Of a stretch of 64,000 bases of DNA, positions 24,350 to 35,796 are shown piece after piece (the stretch's first letter is position 1; each line of letters begins with the position of its first letter). The DNA comes from Mangifera indica. Lineage: Eukaryota; Streptophyta; Magnoliopsida; Sapindales; Anacardiaceae. The position numbers and the translations under genes are program-made. Under the pieces are notes generated by a model that saw only the letters and a program-made list of their open reading frames with translations, searched no databases and was not told the origin of the DNA. Location: positions 6,888,449 to 6,952,448 of the forward strand of contig NC_058149.1 of assembly GCF_011075055.1 (NCBI RefSeq), written 5' to 3'.

Positions 24350-25545
24350 GGACTAGATCTATAGATTTGATGTATTTTAGGTTAGAATATTTAAATTTAG
24401 GATTTAATTTTAATACTAATTTGCATGATTTTATAAATTAATATTATTTTCTAATTTGTAGGAAATAAGAAAAAGAGCGCCAAAGGAAAGAGCAAATTGG
24501 TATATTCTCGATCAAATTACTAATCCGAATAAGAGAAGAATACATGCGAAAGAGAAAAGTAGTGGATATGGCATAATATGATTCCGAGTGGAATTAGAAT
24601 TCCTACTCTTGTGCGAACGATCGCATTATATAAGGATTACTAAGCTGCATAAAGAGAAGCTCGCTTTTCCATAGTTCTCACGTAACCAACAGATGCTCCT
24701 ATTTCTAAACTTTCACAAGCCGCAAGCAAACAAAGCATGTACAGATTGTGGCAGCAACAAACTCAAGGACAAAGGATCAACAATCCTAGAGGCAATACGA
24801 ACAACAAATTGAGATTTTCTCACTTACTCACGGACTAATAATTATGAGTTCTTATATTTGTTATTGCAATTTTGTACCCAATATGAGTGGATAGTTTTTT
24901 TATTCTAAAGATTAAGAGGAATTCTACAATCCCCATGAACTAGTAGGATTTATTTTTATTGTTATTATTTTAAAAAATGTCATTGATGTTTGATTTAATG
25001 AATAGTTGCATAATATTTTGTGCTGAGTTAAGAGTCCGACTTTACACATATTAGTAAGTTTATGTAGATTATCGAAAGATAGATGAGGAACCTGTATCCT
25101 TAATACTAAAAATAAATCAATGTTGCGCTTAATTTATAAGTCCATTTTCATGATCAAGGTTTAATTTGTTATTGTATTTTAGGTAGAATAATTAGGCTTA
25201 GGAATAATTTTTATATTCATTTTTGTGTTTTATATAGATATTTAATTGCTTTTTATTTTGTAGGAAATGTTGCGAAAATTTGGGAAAGAAGCATCAAAAT
25301 AAAAAAGGAAAGCAGCTAATTCCTGATTGCATGAGGAAAGACAAGAGATTTGCGCAAAAAAGAAAACAAATCCAAGCAACAAGATATGGTTAAATTAGGA
25401 AAGATAGTGAATCTAAATAGGATCAGGATTCCCACTCCTTCAAGGAGAAACACTATAAAAGATCCGCTAAGTAGGACAACAAGGAGCTTTTCCTGATTTT
25501 AAGGGTTTTTTTTTTTCCTTTTATCTTAAGAGTTCTACATGCACC
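24350..25545 (+). repeat. Diverged direct repeat pair upstream of a Gypsy gag
   Basis: Two segments in the same direction, about 24,360-24,700 and 25,170-25,530, share an ordered set of blocks: TTTGTAGGAAAT (24,456 and 25,258), an AAAGGAAAG/AGCA block, GAATT(A)GAATTCC-ACTC (about 24,591 and 25,424) and a CTATAAAAG or TATATAAGG promoter-like block (24,633 and 25,451). Offset is about 800-815 bp. They precede a Gypsy gag, so they may be parts of its LTRs or leader, but LTR termini and primer-binding site were not found. Confidence 0.5.
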
Positions 25546-25759
25546 TCTTGGATTTCAGCAGCGAGCGATGACCATTTCTACTCTTTGAATTTTCGCTAGC
25601 CACTAGGAGATGACGAACTCAAGACTCAGCACCAATGAACACGAGGACAACAGTTCAATAATTCAACTGCATATACGAGCAATAATCAGAGTCTTTTACT
25701 TTGTCTCAAATTTATGCTTATGACAGTTCAACAATTTGATCACTCTTGCTTTTTTGTAG

Positions 25760-26580
25760 GCTTCAGCTGGTGCATGACCAGATTGAGAGTGAAAAAGAGA
25801 TTAGACTTTGACACTGAGATTGAGTGTACCATAAAAAACCTGCGAAGAAGCAAGCAAGAACAAGAAGTCAAACAAGAAGAAGCAGATATCAATAACATTA
25901 ACAACGAGGTAGAGATGGCGAATGAGTAGCAAACATTACAGGACTATGTAGTCTCATCTACACGGCACACCTTCTTGAGCGTCGTTAGACCACCTGCTCA
26001 TGTGAACAACTTCGAGATAAAACCCCTTGTCATCTATATGATTCAACGAAACCAATTTGGAAAAGCCGCGATAGAGGATCTGCATAAGCATTTAGCAAAT
26101 TTATTCAAATATGTGATGCATTCATACTGAATGGAGTTCCACACGAGGCTATTAAATTAAGACTTTCCCTGTCTCACTTTGGGATTGAGCAACCATATGG
26201 CTAGATTCTAAATCTCCAGGGAATTTCGTTACCTAACAAGCTCTATCGTGTGCCTTTGTAACTAAGTTCTTTCCATCTAGGAAAATGACCAAGATAGGGA
26301 ATGACGTCACTACTTTTGTCACAAGGGAGGATAAAACATTATACGAGGCATGAGAAAGATTCAAACTTCTTATAATCGGCTGTCAGGACAGATGAAGATT
26401 GCCCTGGACACTACAGCTAGCAGATCTTTCATGGGAATGATTACAAATACGCTTTGCAAATCATAAAGAAAATGATAGTAAGTAGTTTCTATTGGAATGA
26501 TATACAATTCCTAAGAAATCACAGGGAAACCAAGAGGTAGATGACATAACAATGGTAAATGCTAAATTAGATGCCCTTGT
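25760..26580 (+). pseudogene. Gypsy gag relic (Tat/Athila-like), truncated
   Basis: The frame starting near 25,774 (MTRLRVKKRLDFDTEIECTI) is basic and acidic low-complexity sequence, then reads VVRPPAHVNNFEIKPLVIYM at about 25,985, QFGKAAIEDLHKHLANLF at about 26,050 and TKFFPSRKMTKIGNDVTTFV at about 26,263, followed by REDKTLYEA-ERFKLL. This is the order seen in gag of Tat/Athila-type Gypsy elements. Frame changes and stops are present. The 3' side is cut at about 26,578 where an LTR of an older minus-strand Copia begins, so no pol is seen. Confidence 0.75.
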
Positions 26581-26621
26581 TAGGGATTGAATTAAGAGAA
26601 AATAAACAAAATATCATAATC

Positions 26622-26844
26622 TGTTAATGCAGGTAAAACAGAGTTGATAAACTGGGAGGAAAAACTCACTAATATTATTAAATATGGATGGGGTTATTTA
26701 TAGTCTTACAGTAACAGAAACTAGAAATAAAAGGCACTCCACTGTGTTCGTGGGATTGCGCTAAAGAATAGATCAACTCCCTAGACAATAGAGATTTATT
26801 AACAGAATTCAAAGACTAAGTCTACTTCTAGAACCACTGCAACA
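26622..26844 (-). repeat. 3' LTR of the young Copia
   Basis: A 223-bp copy next to the purine tract. On the element's own (minus) strand it is the downstream LTR. Nearly identical to 30,945-31,167. Confidence 0.97.
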
Positions 26845-26869
26845 AACCCTCCCTTAAACTGATTACAAA

Positions 26870-29800
26870 TTAGTTTATTTTTGGATTCTTGCAAATACCC
26901 ATCAGTGTTCGCATCCTCTCAAAAGCATCCAGCTTTAGCGGCTTGGTCATGAGATCTGCCAATTGTTCTTGAGTTTGACAGTATTCTAGCTTGACTACTT
27001 CATCTCGAGTAAGATCACGCAAAAAATGAAAACGAACATCAATATGCTTACTTCGACCATGCATAACTGGATTGCGAGAAAGCTTAATTGTTGAGCTATT
27101 GTCACAATAAATCATAGTTGCAGAAGGCTGTTTATGACCAAGTTGCTCCATAATCCGTCGTAACCAGATAGCCTGACATGCACAAGAGGCGGCAGCAAGA
27201 AACTCGGCTTCAGTAGTTGAAAGAGTGACAATTGGTTGCTTGCGAGAGGACCAAGAAACTGCACCTGAGCTTAATAAGAACAGAAAGCCAGATGTGCTCT
27301 TCCTATCGTCGACATCCCTTGCATAATCACTATCAGAATACCCTACAAGCTGATGATTCCCTCCCTGGCGATAGAACACTCCAAATTCAAGAGTTCCTTT
27401 GATATACCGTAGCACACGTTTAGCTGCTTGGAGATGTAGTGCAGTAGGATGAGACATATAGTGACTCAGAAGACTAACAACAAACATAAGATCCGGCCTG
27501 GTGGAGGTAAGATACATCAAGCTCCCTACGAGCTGTTGATACAAAGTGTAGTCCACATGCTCACCTGTGAGATCCTTCATCAATTTTGATCCAGGTACAA
27601 TTGGATTGTGGACTGAGTTGCAATCAGCCATATGAAATCTCTCTAAGATGTCACGAGCATACTTTTGTTGACATAAGAAAATCCCATTGTCCTGGTGCAA
27701 TACCTCCAAACCAAGAAAATATCTCATTTTGCCCAAATCAGTCATGTCAAATTCTTGCATCATGGAACATTTAAAAGAATTGAACAGAGAGTTATCATTG
27801 CCGGTGAAGATGAGGTCGTCGACATATAAACACACAAGTAAGATCTTACCAGTGGAGGTGTGCTTGAGAAACAAGGTATGTTCATATGGACATTTTTTAA
27901 AGCCTTCTTTCAAGAAATAAGCTTCGATTTTGCTATACCATGCCCGAGGTGCTTGCTTCAAACCATACAGCGCCTTGTGAAGTCGATATACTTTGTGTTC
28001 TGCACCTTTGACTTCATATCCAGGTGGCTGGTCGACATATACCTCCTCGTCAAGCTCTCCATGAAGAAAAGCGGATTTGACATCTAATTGGTAGAGTGGC
28101 CATGCTTCTTGCGCTGCAATGGCAAGGATAAGCCGAATAGTGTCTAAACGGGCTACGGGAGCAAAAACTTCAGAATAATCAATGCCATGTTGTTGGGTGT
28201 AGCCTTTGGCGACGAGACGTGCCTTATATTTGTCTATTTCGCCATGCTCATTCAGCTTTGTCTTATACACCCATTTAACTCCAATTGTGTTTGCTCCTTC
28301 AGGCAGGTTTGTCAACTCCTAGGTACTGTTTTTTTTAATGGCAGCAATTTCGTCATCCATGGCAAGTCGCCACTTGTCACTATGAACTGCATCAGAAAAA
28401 GTTAGAGGATCTTCATCAATATACATAGCAAAGTTATCATCTTGTTCTTCCTCTGAAAGACCAGCGCCACTATCATAATCACGCATCCAAAGTGGTGGAT
28501 GATGAGATCGTCTTGCTGCTACATGATCAAGTGAATGAACTGTTGTATGGTCAGGTGAGTGAACAAGAGTTTGAGGAGTGTCACGATTAGCTGGATTTTC
28601 AGAGGCAAGAGGCGTTGTATTTTTAGCAACACCTTGATCAAATGAATTTGTATGCTCTTCCTCCAAATCAAGTGAAGCATGAACAGTGGCACCATGTGTT
28701 TCTGTCCATGGCCAGTGTCCATCTTCATTGAAAATAACGTCACGGCTTATCACAATTTTATTTGATAAGGGATCATATAATCGATACGCCTTGGATTCTT
28801 CACTAACACCTAGAAGGACACACTTCAAACTCTTGGCATCCAATTTTGTGCGTTTGACATCTGGAACATGAGCATAAGCGAGACATCCAAATATGCGAAA
28901 GTGATCAACCGAGGGTTTAGTGCCACTCCAGGCCTCCTCTGGTGTTTGATTTCGCACAGCAAGTGTGGGACTTCGATTGAGAACATGCACTGTCCAATTT
29001 GCTGCCTCAGGCCAGAATGTCTTAGGCACTTGTTTGCATGAAAGCATACTACGAACCATTTCCATGATCGTACGATTCTTACGCTCCGCCACTCCATTTT
29101 GTTGAGGAGTATATGCTGTAGTCAGTTGACGTCGAATTCCGTTGGCCATGCAAAACTCATTGAATTCATTGGAATTAAACTCTCCACCCCTATCTGTACG
29201 TAGACCTCGGATGGATGTGTTCTTGGCTGTTTCAACCTTAGTTTTGAAAAGCTTGAATACTTCAAAGGCCTCTGATTTTTCTGTCAAGAAAAATACCCAG
29301 GTTTTTCGACTAAAATCATCAATAAAGGTCAAGAGATACCTTTTGTTGCTGTTGGATATTGGAGAAATAGGCCCACAAATATCGACATGGACAAGTTGAA
29401 GAATTTGTGAGGATCTCCAAGTGCTTTCTTGTGGAAAAGAATTTCTGTGTTGTTTACCTATTAAACAATCTTCACAGAAAAGGCTGGAACTCTTCAATTG
29501 CGGCAAACCCTTGACCATCTGTTTCTGATAAAGTGTTTTGAGACCACCAAGACTCAAATGCCCATAACGACAATGCCACAAATGATCTGGACTTTGAGAA
29601 AAAATATGAAAACATGGCTGAACTGGTTGATCTGATGGAGTGATAGTGGCTCGAATAACAAACATCCGATTGTGTGACATAGTGGTTGCAATGATGAGTC
29701 CTTTCTCTGGATGAAATATTTTACACTGGTTGTGTTGAACTATGATAGCTAATCCTTTCTGTTGCAATTGGCCAATACTCAAAAGATTATTTTTCAAATC

Positions 29801-30898
29801 AGGTATGTAAAATACCTCTGTGACAACGTGTGCAAGGTTGTTGACTTGCATATGGATTTGTCTTTTCCCCATGACTCGAAGACTTGAATTATTGCCAAGT
29901 TGAACGGATTTGCGAAAGGTCTCATCAAGGTGTGAAAATAACTCTTTCCTTCCACACATATGGTTGCTACAACCAGAGTCCAGGAACCAGATAGTTTCCT
30001 CATCATCTCGATCATTATTAACATAAGCCATGAGTAGAAGCTCTTCCGTCTCTGTCGTTTCGACAAAATGAGCTTTGGAGTCCTCCTTCCCATAGCTGAG
30101 CTCTTTGTGTTTCTTTGGACACTCATTCCGAAAGTGACCAAAATCATGACAATAATAGCACTCAACAAGAGCTTTGTTCATACCTTGTCTACCACGTCCA
30201 CGTCCCCTTCCACGTGCAGCACTACGACCACGTCTAGGACTATCAGAATGTTCCCCGTGAACAATTTTCAATGCTTGTTCTTCAATGACATGATTAGACA
30301 TTCGTTGTTCATGTACCTGGAGGCTACTTTGTAATTCGTCAATACTCATATGATCCAAATCCTTGGATTCCTCAATGGAGCAGACCACATAGTCAAACTT
30401 GGATGACATAGAGCGCAAAATCTTTTCATTCACAGTAACGTCGCTTATCTTTTCACCAAGACTGCGCATTTTGTTAGTAATTGTGAGAGTACGAGCAAAA
30501 AAAACATTAACAGATTCATTTTCTTTCATGTGCAGAACTTCAAAATCTTTGCGAAGAGTCTGAAGTTGTGCACGCTTGACTCGAGCATTCCCTTGATATT
30601 TTTGCTTCAACGAGTCCCAAATTCCCTTGGCCGTGTCTTTGGTCAAAATAGTTTCCAGGATGGTGCGATCAATGGCCTGGAATAAATAGTTCTTGGCTTT
30701 TAAATCTTTCAATTTCTGGTCAGCTAGCACCTTCCGTTCTGCATCTGTGAGGGTTGCATCCTCTTCGGGAACTCCATCTTCTACGATGTGCCAATATTCC
30801 TTGGATCGAAGGAAATTTTCCATGAGCATGCTCCAATGCTCATAATGCCCATCGAGCCGGGGAATAGCCGGCTGCACAAAGTTATTTTTTGAAGACAT
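26870..30898 (-). pseudogene. Copia gag-pol polyprotein, intact except for one internal TAG
   Basis: The minus-strand frame runs from ATG at 30,898 to a stop at 26,870, about 1,342 codons, as expected for a complete plant Copia polyprotein. Codon 860 (28,319-28,321) is TAG, directly after IAAIKKNST and before [16 protein letters not shown], where relatives have Trp. Gag domain at about 1-230. CCHC knuckle CYYCHDFGHFRNEC at about 247-260. Protease LDSG at about 306-309. Pre-integrase LWHCRYGHLS at about 440. Integrase D-D-35-E with Asp near 506 and 569 and Glu near 605. After the TAG, reverse transcriptase ([13 protein letters not shown]) and RNase H (SDSD, TEAE, YCDN) are complete. The usual Gly after YA in the RNase H SDSDYA block is Arg. 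Translation would stop before reverse transcriptase unless the stop is read through. Confidence 0.93.
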
Positions 30899-30930
30899 GA
30901 TTGAGCTGCGGCTACAATTTGTGGTTTTTG

Positions 30931-30942
30931 GCTCTGATACCA
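30931..30942 (-). promoter_or_regulatory. Primer-binding site, initiator-Met tRNA type
   Basis: Minus-strand TGGTATCAGAGC, the 12 bases complementary to the 3' end of plant initiator methionine tRNA. It is two bases inside the 5' LTR and 32 bases before the gag ATG. Confidence 0.95.
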
Positions 30943-30944
30943 GA

Positions 30945-31167
30945 TGTTAATGCAGGTAAAACAGAGTTGATAAACTAGGAGGAAAAACTCACTAATATTA
31001 TTAAATATGGATGGGGTTATTTATAGTCTTACAGTAACAGAAACTAGAAATAAAAGGCACTCCACTGTGTTCGTGGGATTGCGCTAAAGAATAGATCAAC
31101 TCCCTAGACAATAGAGATTTATTAACAGAATTCAAAGACTAAGTCTACTTCTAGAACCACTGTAACA
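30945..31167 (-). repeat. 5' LTR of the young Copia
   Basis: A 223-bp copy next to the primer-binding site. On the minus strand it carries the promoter: CTATAAATAACC at about 31,016-31,027 (read on the minus strand) is a plausible TATA box, roughly 70 bp before the LTR end. Confidence 0.95.
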
Positions 31168-31608
31168 TAATCACGCAAAATAAAAGAGATTTTACATGGT
31201 TCAACTTAACATTGCCTACATCCATGACCGCACTAGGACTTTGATTGAATTAGGTTTTCAAGAGTGTTACGCATATCAGCTCTAATTTAAAAAGAGGCAC
31301 ATTAACACCTATATATAATTAGAGTTGTCAAGTTTTCCAAATATATCACTAATAAGTTTGGTTTTCCATATTTTAACCTTCCTAAATTAATAGCTAGTAA
31401 ATTTGGCTCTCCAAAAATAAAACATAAGACTCCATTTTTGATAATCTCCAACTTGGAGGTTGATTTTTAGAAAGTCCATTAATGAAACCTTGTACCTCTA
31501 TTGCCCATTAAAACAATGGTCACCTAGTACGACGTCTCGTCCTCCCTAACCTTAGAGGCCAACTAAGAAAATGCATAATCTTAGTTTACCAATAGTGACA
31601 ACTTTGGT

Positions 31609-32453
31609 TAGAGATGACAATAGGCTAGGCCGGGTTGGGCCAGCTCCAACATGGCCCATCAGGCTTATGGTCGAGTCAAGCCTTAGGTCAGTATAGTGAC
31701 AGGCTTTCGGGTTGGGTTAGCCCATGAAAATTTTAAGTTCTAAGGTTTGGCCTTATATACAATGGGCTGAACGAGTCAGCCCACGAGCCTCTATCAGACT
31801 TACCTATTAACTTTAATAAAAAATTTTATTAAAAATTTTATTTAATTATGTTTTCTTTTATTAAAAAAACATGTTAGGAAATTAAATTGTGATTAAAAAA
31901 AAGACAAATTTATTTATAATAGGTGAGTTGAATTCTCATTATCAATCTCACCAATATGAGATCTAAAACATGAGCTTGATTGAACTTTCAACTTTGCTTA
32001 GTCTTTATTTATAGTATATAAATGGAATAAACAATTGTATTTTTTTAGATATAAAACTTTTATACTTACACTTTTGTACTTTGTAAAGAGTCCCGCATCT
32101 AAAAGAATAAAATTTTTCACTTCCTTCACCCACTATAAATAATAGTGAAACAACATATTCTAACAAAAAATTTTGGTTATCTCATACATGTGAGATTAAT
32201 CTAAAGAACTCAAACTCATTTTTTTAAGTCTAAAATTTTTATTTCTTATAAATATTTACAATTTTTTATATTATAGTTATTAATTAATTAATTATATTAT
32301 AATATATTAAATATTATGATTAGTAATAGGTTGGGATAGGCCGACCCATAAACCTAGCACCCATGCCTATTAGGTTGGGCCCTTTTGGGGTGGGGCCTAT
32401 TTCTTGTGCCTTTGGTTGGGCCTCCATTCAGTCCGACCCAATTGCCACCTCTA
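31609..32453. mobile_element. Non-autonomous hAT-like element with 8-bp target duplication
   Basis: Ends TAGAGATGACAAT and ATTGCCACCTCTA form 13-bp terminal inverted repeats with two mismatches. ACTTTGGT flanks it on both sides (31,601-31,608 and 32,454-32,461), an 8-bp target duplication as in hAT transposons. The 845 bp have no transposase. Both ends carry G-rich words such as GCCGGGTTGGGCC and their complements (e.g. 31,630-31,660 and 32,335-32,450), so the element can fold on itself. Removing it restores the Copia relic across the site. Confidence 0.88.
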
Positions 32454-32885
32454 ACTTTGGTCATCATCTATGTTGGGTTCTTTGATCCAAGAATCTTCTT
32501 TAGTGACAATACTTCTTCATTTATCAGTACATGAATATGGCGATATCTTAGCTGAATATGCATTGATCTCACATGGAATGTTAGACTTTTAGCAAAATGA
32601 ATGATGCTTTAATTGTCATTGAAAAGTGCACTATTATCTTGTGTCTTGCCTTACTCTTTTATAAAGTTTTTCAACTAAATTATTTCATTACTAGCTTCTA
32701 AAATAGCCATATATTATGCTTATGTGGTTAAGAGAGCAATATTTTTTTGAAGTCTAGACATCTAGCTAATAACAATAAAACCAAAGTGAAGATATAACTC
32801 ATTGTGCACTTTCAATTATATAAGTCTCCACCCAAATCTACATCTGAGAAGTCTTATAAAGTAATATCATTCTTCTTAAAACAAA

Positions 32886-34240
32886 TGTAATACCCTTAGG
32901 TACATCTAAGGTTAATTTGGTACTTGTTTAATTGCTTTTAAGTGTATTTAGGGTTGCACGACTGTGTGAGAAGGTGACACACCTATGTATGTGTTGGCAA
33001 GGGCAAAATAGTTTTTTCCCATATTATGCATAAAATTGACTAAGTTCGAGGCACTTACATGCCCGTGTATAGTCAATGCATTTAAATTTTGGATAAATAT
33101 CAGTTTTACGATGATTTCAAAAATTGTCATTATTAGGTAACGACATGCATGTTTGTATATGATGAGACACATAACTGTGTACAATGAAAATAAAAAGGAC
33201 TCAAATGCATTTGGTTGATGCTTTTTCACCAATTTCTCAAAGCCAAACAAAAGGAAAATGAGAGAATTTGAGTGTTCTTATGGCTAATGGACGTGAGGGA
33301 ATTGTTGAGGATTAATTCTAGTCATATAAAGACTAGCTTATTGCCAGAGGAAAGATAAGTAGCCGACCTCCATCTTTTTATGCATGCATAATTTGCTATG
33401 AAATTATCAATGGTAATCTATTCTTTGTTTGTAATATTTGATCAAATGCGTAAAATGGGTGTTTTGTGAAATTGATAGTGTTTTGCTTATATGAATACCC
33501 ATTAGTGTGCCACCTATATATATATGTATATATATAGCCTGTTGAAGATATTTACTTTAGGATCTTCTGGTTTTAAAGATAAGTCAGAAGGAACATGGGT
33601 GAATATGCCTACTATTATTGCTTAATATATGTTTTGCTTATGCCATGAGTTCTTGTGGAATTGTTTTACAAATTGAATACAAGTAGTTCAAAGGACAAGC
33701 TATTGTATTTGATCATAGGGGAAATTATATGTGAATCTTGTGCGTTGTAGATGTTTTTGTGATTTTGGTAGCATATTATCATTGTGAAATGACTATGAGT
33801 TGAAAGATATGAGTTTAGAAGTAATGGGATATGAATTGGGATGATTGGAAATTGCAATTTTGATGAAGACGTAATTCTAGAATTAGGATGTTACATACCC
33901 GTGTATGGTAAGATACATGGTTGTGTATAATTTAGGATGAATAGTCCCCATGTTAAGAGAACCATAGGAGTGTTAATTTAGGAATAGATACACGGCTGTG
34001 TGACACAAGATACACGGTCGTGTATGTCACCTTAGATTGCATGCGCTTGTTAATTCAATGTATAACCCTGTGTGTGGAGTAAGTACACCCCTGTATATGT
34101 AGGGCACACCCTTATGTACATTTAGGAAAATTTGAAAGTAAAGGCGTACAAAAGTAATAATGCTAGAACAAAGTTTCTATACTTATAAATGACTATAAAA
34201 ATGATTATTTTATCCCTAGGGGAATAATCATGAAAAATTA
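32886..34240 (+). repeat. Gypsy LTR-like remnant with repeated ACAC-CGTGT words
   Basis: Starts TGTAATACCCTTAGGTA, like the LTR start at 35,797 (TGTAATACCCCAGGTA). A possible LTR end GGATGTTACA is at 33,886-33,895, but the flanks do not match as a target duplication and similar sequence continues to about 34,240. Near-palindromic words of the type ACACGGTCGTGT occur repeatedly (about 33,987-34,025 and variants near 32,955-32,990, 33,055-33,070, 33,895-33,930, 34,060-34,110), a feature I associate with some plant Gypsy LTRs. No coding sequence. Confidence 0.45.
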
Positions 34241-35560
34241 ATTAGGAAAACCCTAACAAAGACAACATGAGATAATAACTTGATAAATGTGCATAAATGT
34301 ATGTTTGTTGACACAAAGGGATTTTAGGTTGCCTGATTGTGTGTTTGATGGCATGAACCCCGATCAAAGTGATTCTAAGTAAAAAATTGGAAATGATGTA
34401 TTTGTTATTCTATGGAAGCACTTGGACTAGTCTGTGTAACCTTGATACCTTTTTGATGACTACATATTGGTGTCGAGCGCTTTAGCATTTGAGATGTTTG
34501 TCCAATATTAGGAAAGAACTAAAGTCTTACTCTTTTTGTGATATAATATACATAGCTCGAAGCCAGATTGATACCAACCCAACGTAGTCTGATTAATTGA
34601 TTACCAAAATGTGGTGATTAGTTATATCATGATCTGTATGAAGGCTATGGTGACTCAATAAAAAATTCATCACTTTCGAGCATATAAGCTAATATCTCAA
34701 TTAAGATGTCAATGTCAATGATCAATCAAATGTGTGACTACAATAAAATTGAGTTGATGTTCAATTTAATATTATTCGATAATTGAAAGAAATTAATATA
34801 TGTAATTTAAGGAGCCTTAAAAGAAATACTTTTTTTATACCTCACCCTCGAAGAGATATCGTATAATAAAATAATTGAATTATACAAATAACCGTATCAC
34901 TAACAAGGTAAAAAGTCATATGCTGACCCTCAATTAATTAGTTAGCCATGATACCTTGCAAGAGACCAATATTAGTCTGTGTTTGGCTGGATATTGGGTA
35001 GAAAGTTCAAAAAAAAAAATTGAACACTATAGACTTAGTAGGAAGCCTATAAATCACACATAAAAAGAGTTGATAAACTTTGTAGGCTTAGGATTTTTTG
35101 AGTTAGATCCAATCTAGATTTCATATAAAGGATTTAAAGCCTTGAACATATAAAGGATTTCTTCTATGTGTATAAATGCACATGCTTTGTCACATTAATT
35201 TGACACAGAATTATAAAACACAACCTTAGCTGCATAGAGAGAATTTGCACCCCCTCTCATGTACATTAACTTTATCCTTGGGTTTTAGCAAGCTGGGAGC
35301 ATAATTTTAGCCTCTATTCAAGTTATTGCTTCATGTATATATTAAGGAGCATGCCTATGCTTGGTTTTGAAATCATGACTTCGCAACCTCTTGCTATTAG
35401 GGAAAGACAAAAGAGCAACCCATATAGGTATCTTGAATAAGTACGCTATATGTGTTTTTCGTGATGTTGTGAATTAATCATCCTATAAGGACAATCTAAA
35501 GTAGGATTTGTGGTGATGTTTGTTAAAAATTCTTCTTATTAATTTTACTACAAAGGCCAC
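34241..35560 (+). repeat. LTR-like copy of dispersed family 'R1'
   Basis: Segments at about 34,580-34,790 and 35,210-35,410 match, in order, the reverse complement of about 63,150-62,930 and 63,730-63,560: shared words include GTAGTCT-ATTA, cataTaagct, TTAGCAAG or CTAGCAAG, agcctct-ttcaag and GGTTTTGAAATCATGACTTC / GGTTCTGAAATCACAACTTC. No coding potential. The right end abuts a MULE relic. Confidence 0.55.
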
Positions 35561-35565
35561 TATTT

Positions 35566-35796
35566 CCTACAACCATTACAATGTTTGTAAAGTTCATTAG
35601 AGGCACTTTACAAAGATGGTTCTATAAGAGAAGAAATTATTCTTGTAAGTATATTATGACTTGTATGTGTTATAATTATGTTTTTGTTTACTTTAATTGA
35701 TTAAACATTGTGCTAACGTTTTCAACAATTGTAATTGCTTGCACCAATTAGATAACTCTTTAGCTAAAGGACAAAACTAGCAAACATGTTTGAAAA
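35566..35796 (+). pseudogene. MULE transposase relic, left part
   Basis: The frame at 35,578-35,644 reads MFVKFIRGTLQRWFYKRRNY; the LQRWFY-RR motif is characteristic of the region before the SWIM finger in plant Mutator-like transposases. GTAAGT follows at 35,645 and looks like an intron start. The frame resumes with CLHQLDNSLAKG at about 35,735 and runs into the Gypsy insertion at 35,797. It joins in frame to the right part at 43,793 if the Gypsy and one copy of the GAAA(A/G) duplication are removed. Confidence 0.6.

Larger units (their letters stand above)
26622..31167 (-). mobile_element. Full-length, recently inserted Copia retrotransposon
   Basis: The LTRs are 26,622-26,844 and 30,945-31,167, each 223 bp, starting TGTTAATGCAGG and ending CAACA / TAACA as read on the + strand. 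I count two differences (gGGAGG/gAGGAGG context near the start and CTGCAACA/CTGTAACA at the end), about 99.1% identity. TAATC flanks both sides (26,617-26,621 and 31,168-31,172). A perfect initiator-Met primer-binding site lies at 30,931-30,942 (minus strand), two bases inside the right LTR. A purine tract sits beside the left LTR (26,845-26,855). The element carries one gag-pol frame of about 1,342 codons. It is the youngest element in the window, and its location inside another Copia's LTR shows the insertion order. Confidence 0.97.
26578..32885 (-). mobile_element. Older minus-strand Copia relic, host of nested insertions
   Basis: LTR-like sequence starts TGTTAGGGATTG at about 26,578, is interrupted by the young Copia (26,622-31,167, TSD TAATC) and continues at 31,173 with the tttacatggttcaactt block that is typical of antisense Copia LTRs. 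It is interrupted again by a hAT-like element (31,609-32,453). Beyond that, 32,462-32,880 read on the minus strand gives a decayed Copia RNase H (DVDLGGDLYN and MSYIFTLVLLLLA). Nothing upstream of RNase H is left. The right boundary is set by the LTR-like start at 32,886. Confidence 0.6.

Noticed and set aside
28686..30334. Several + strand open frames across the Copia
   Set aside because: They are opposite-strand shadows of the gag-pol frame and have no motifs of their own.
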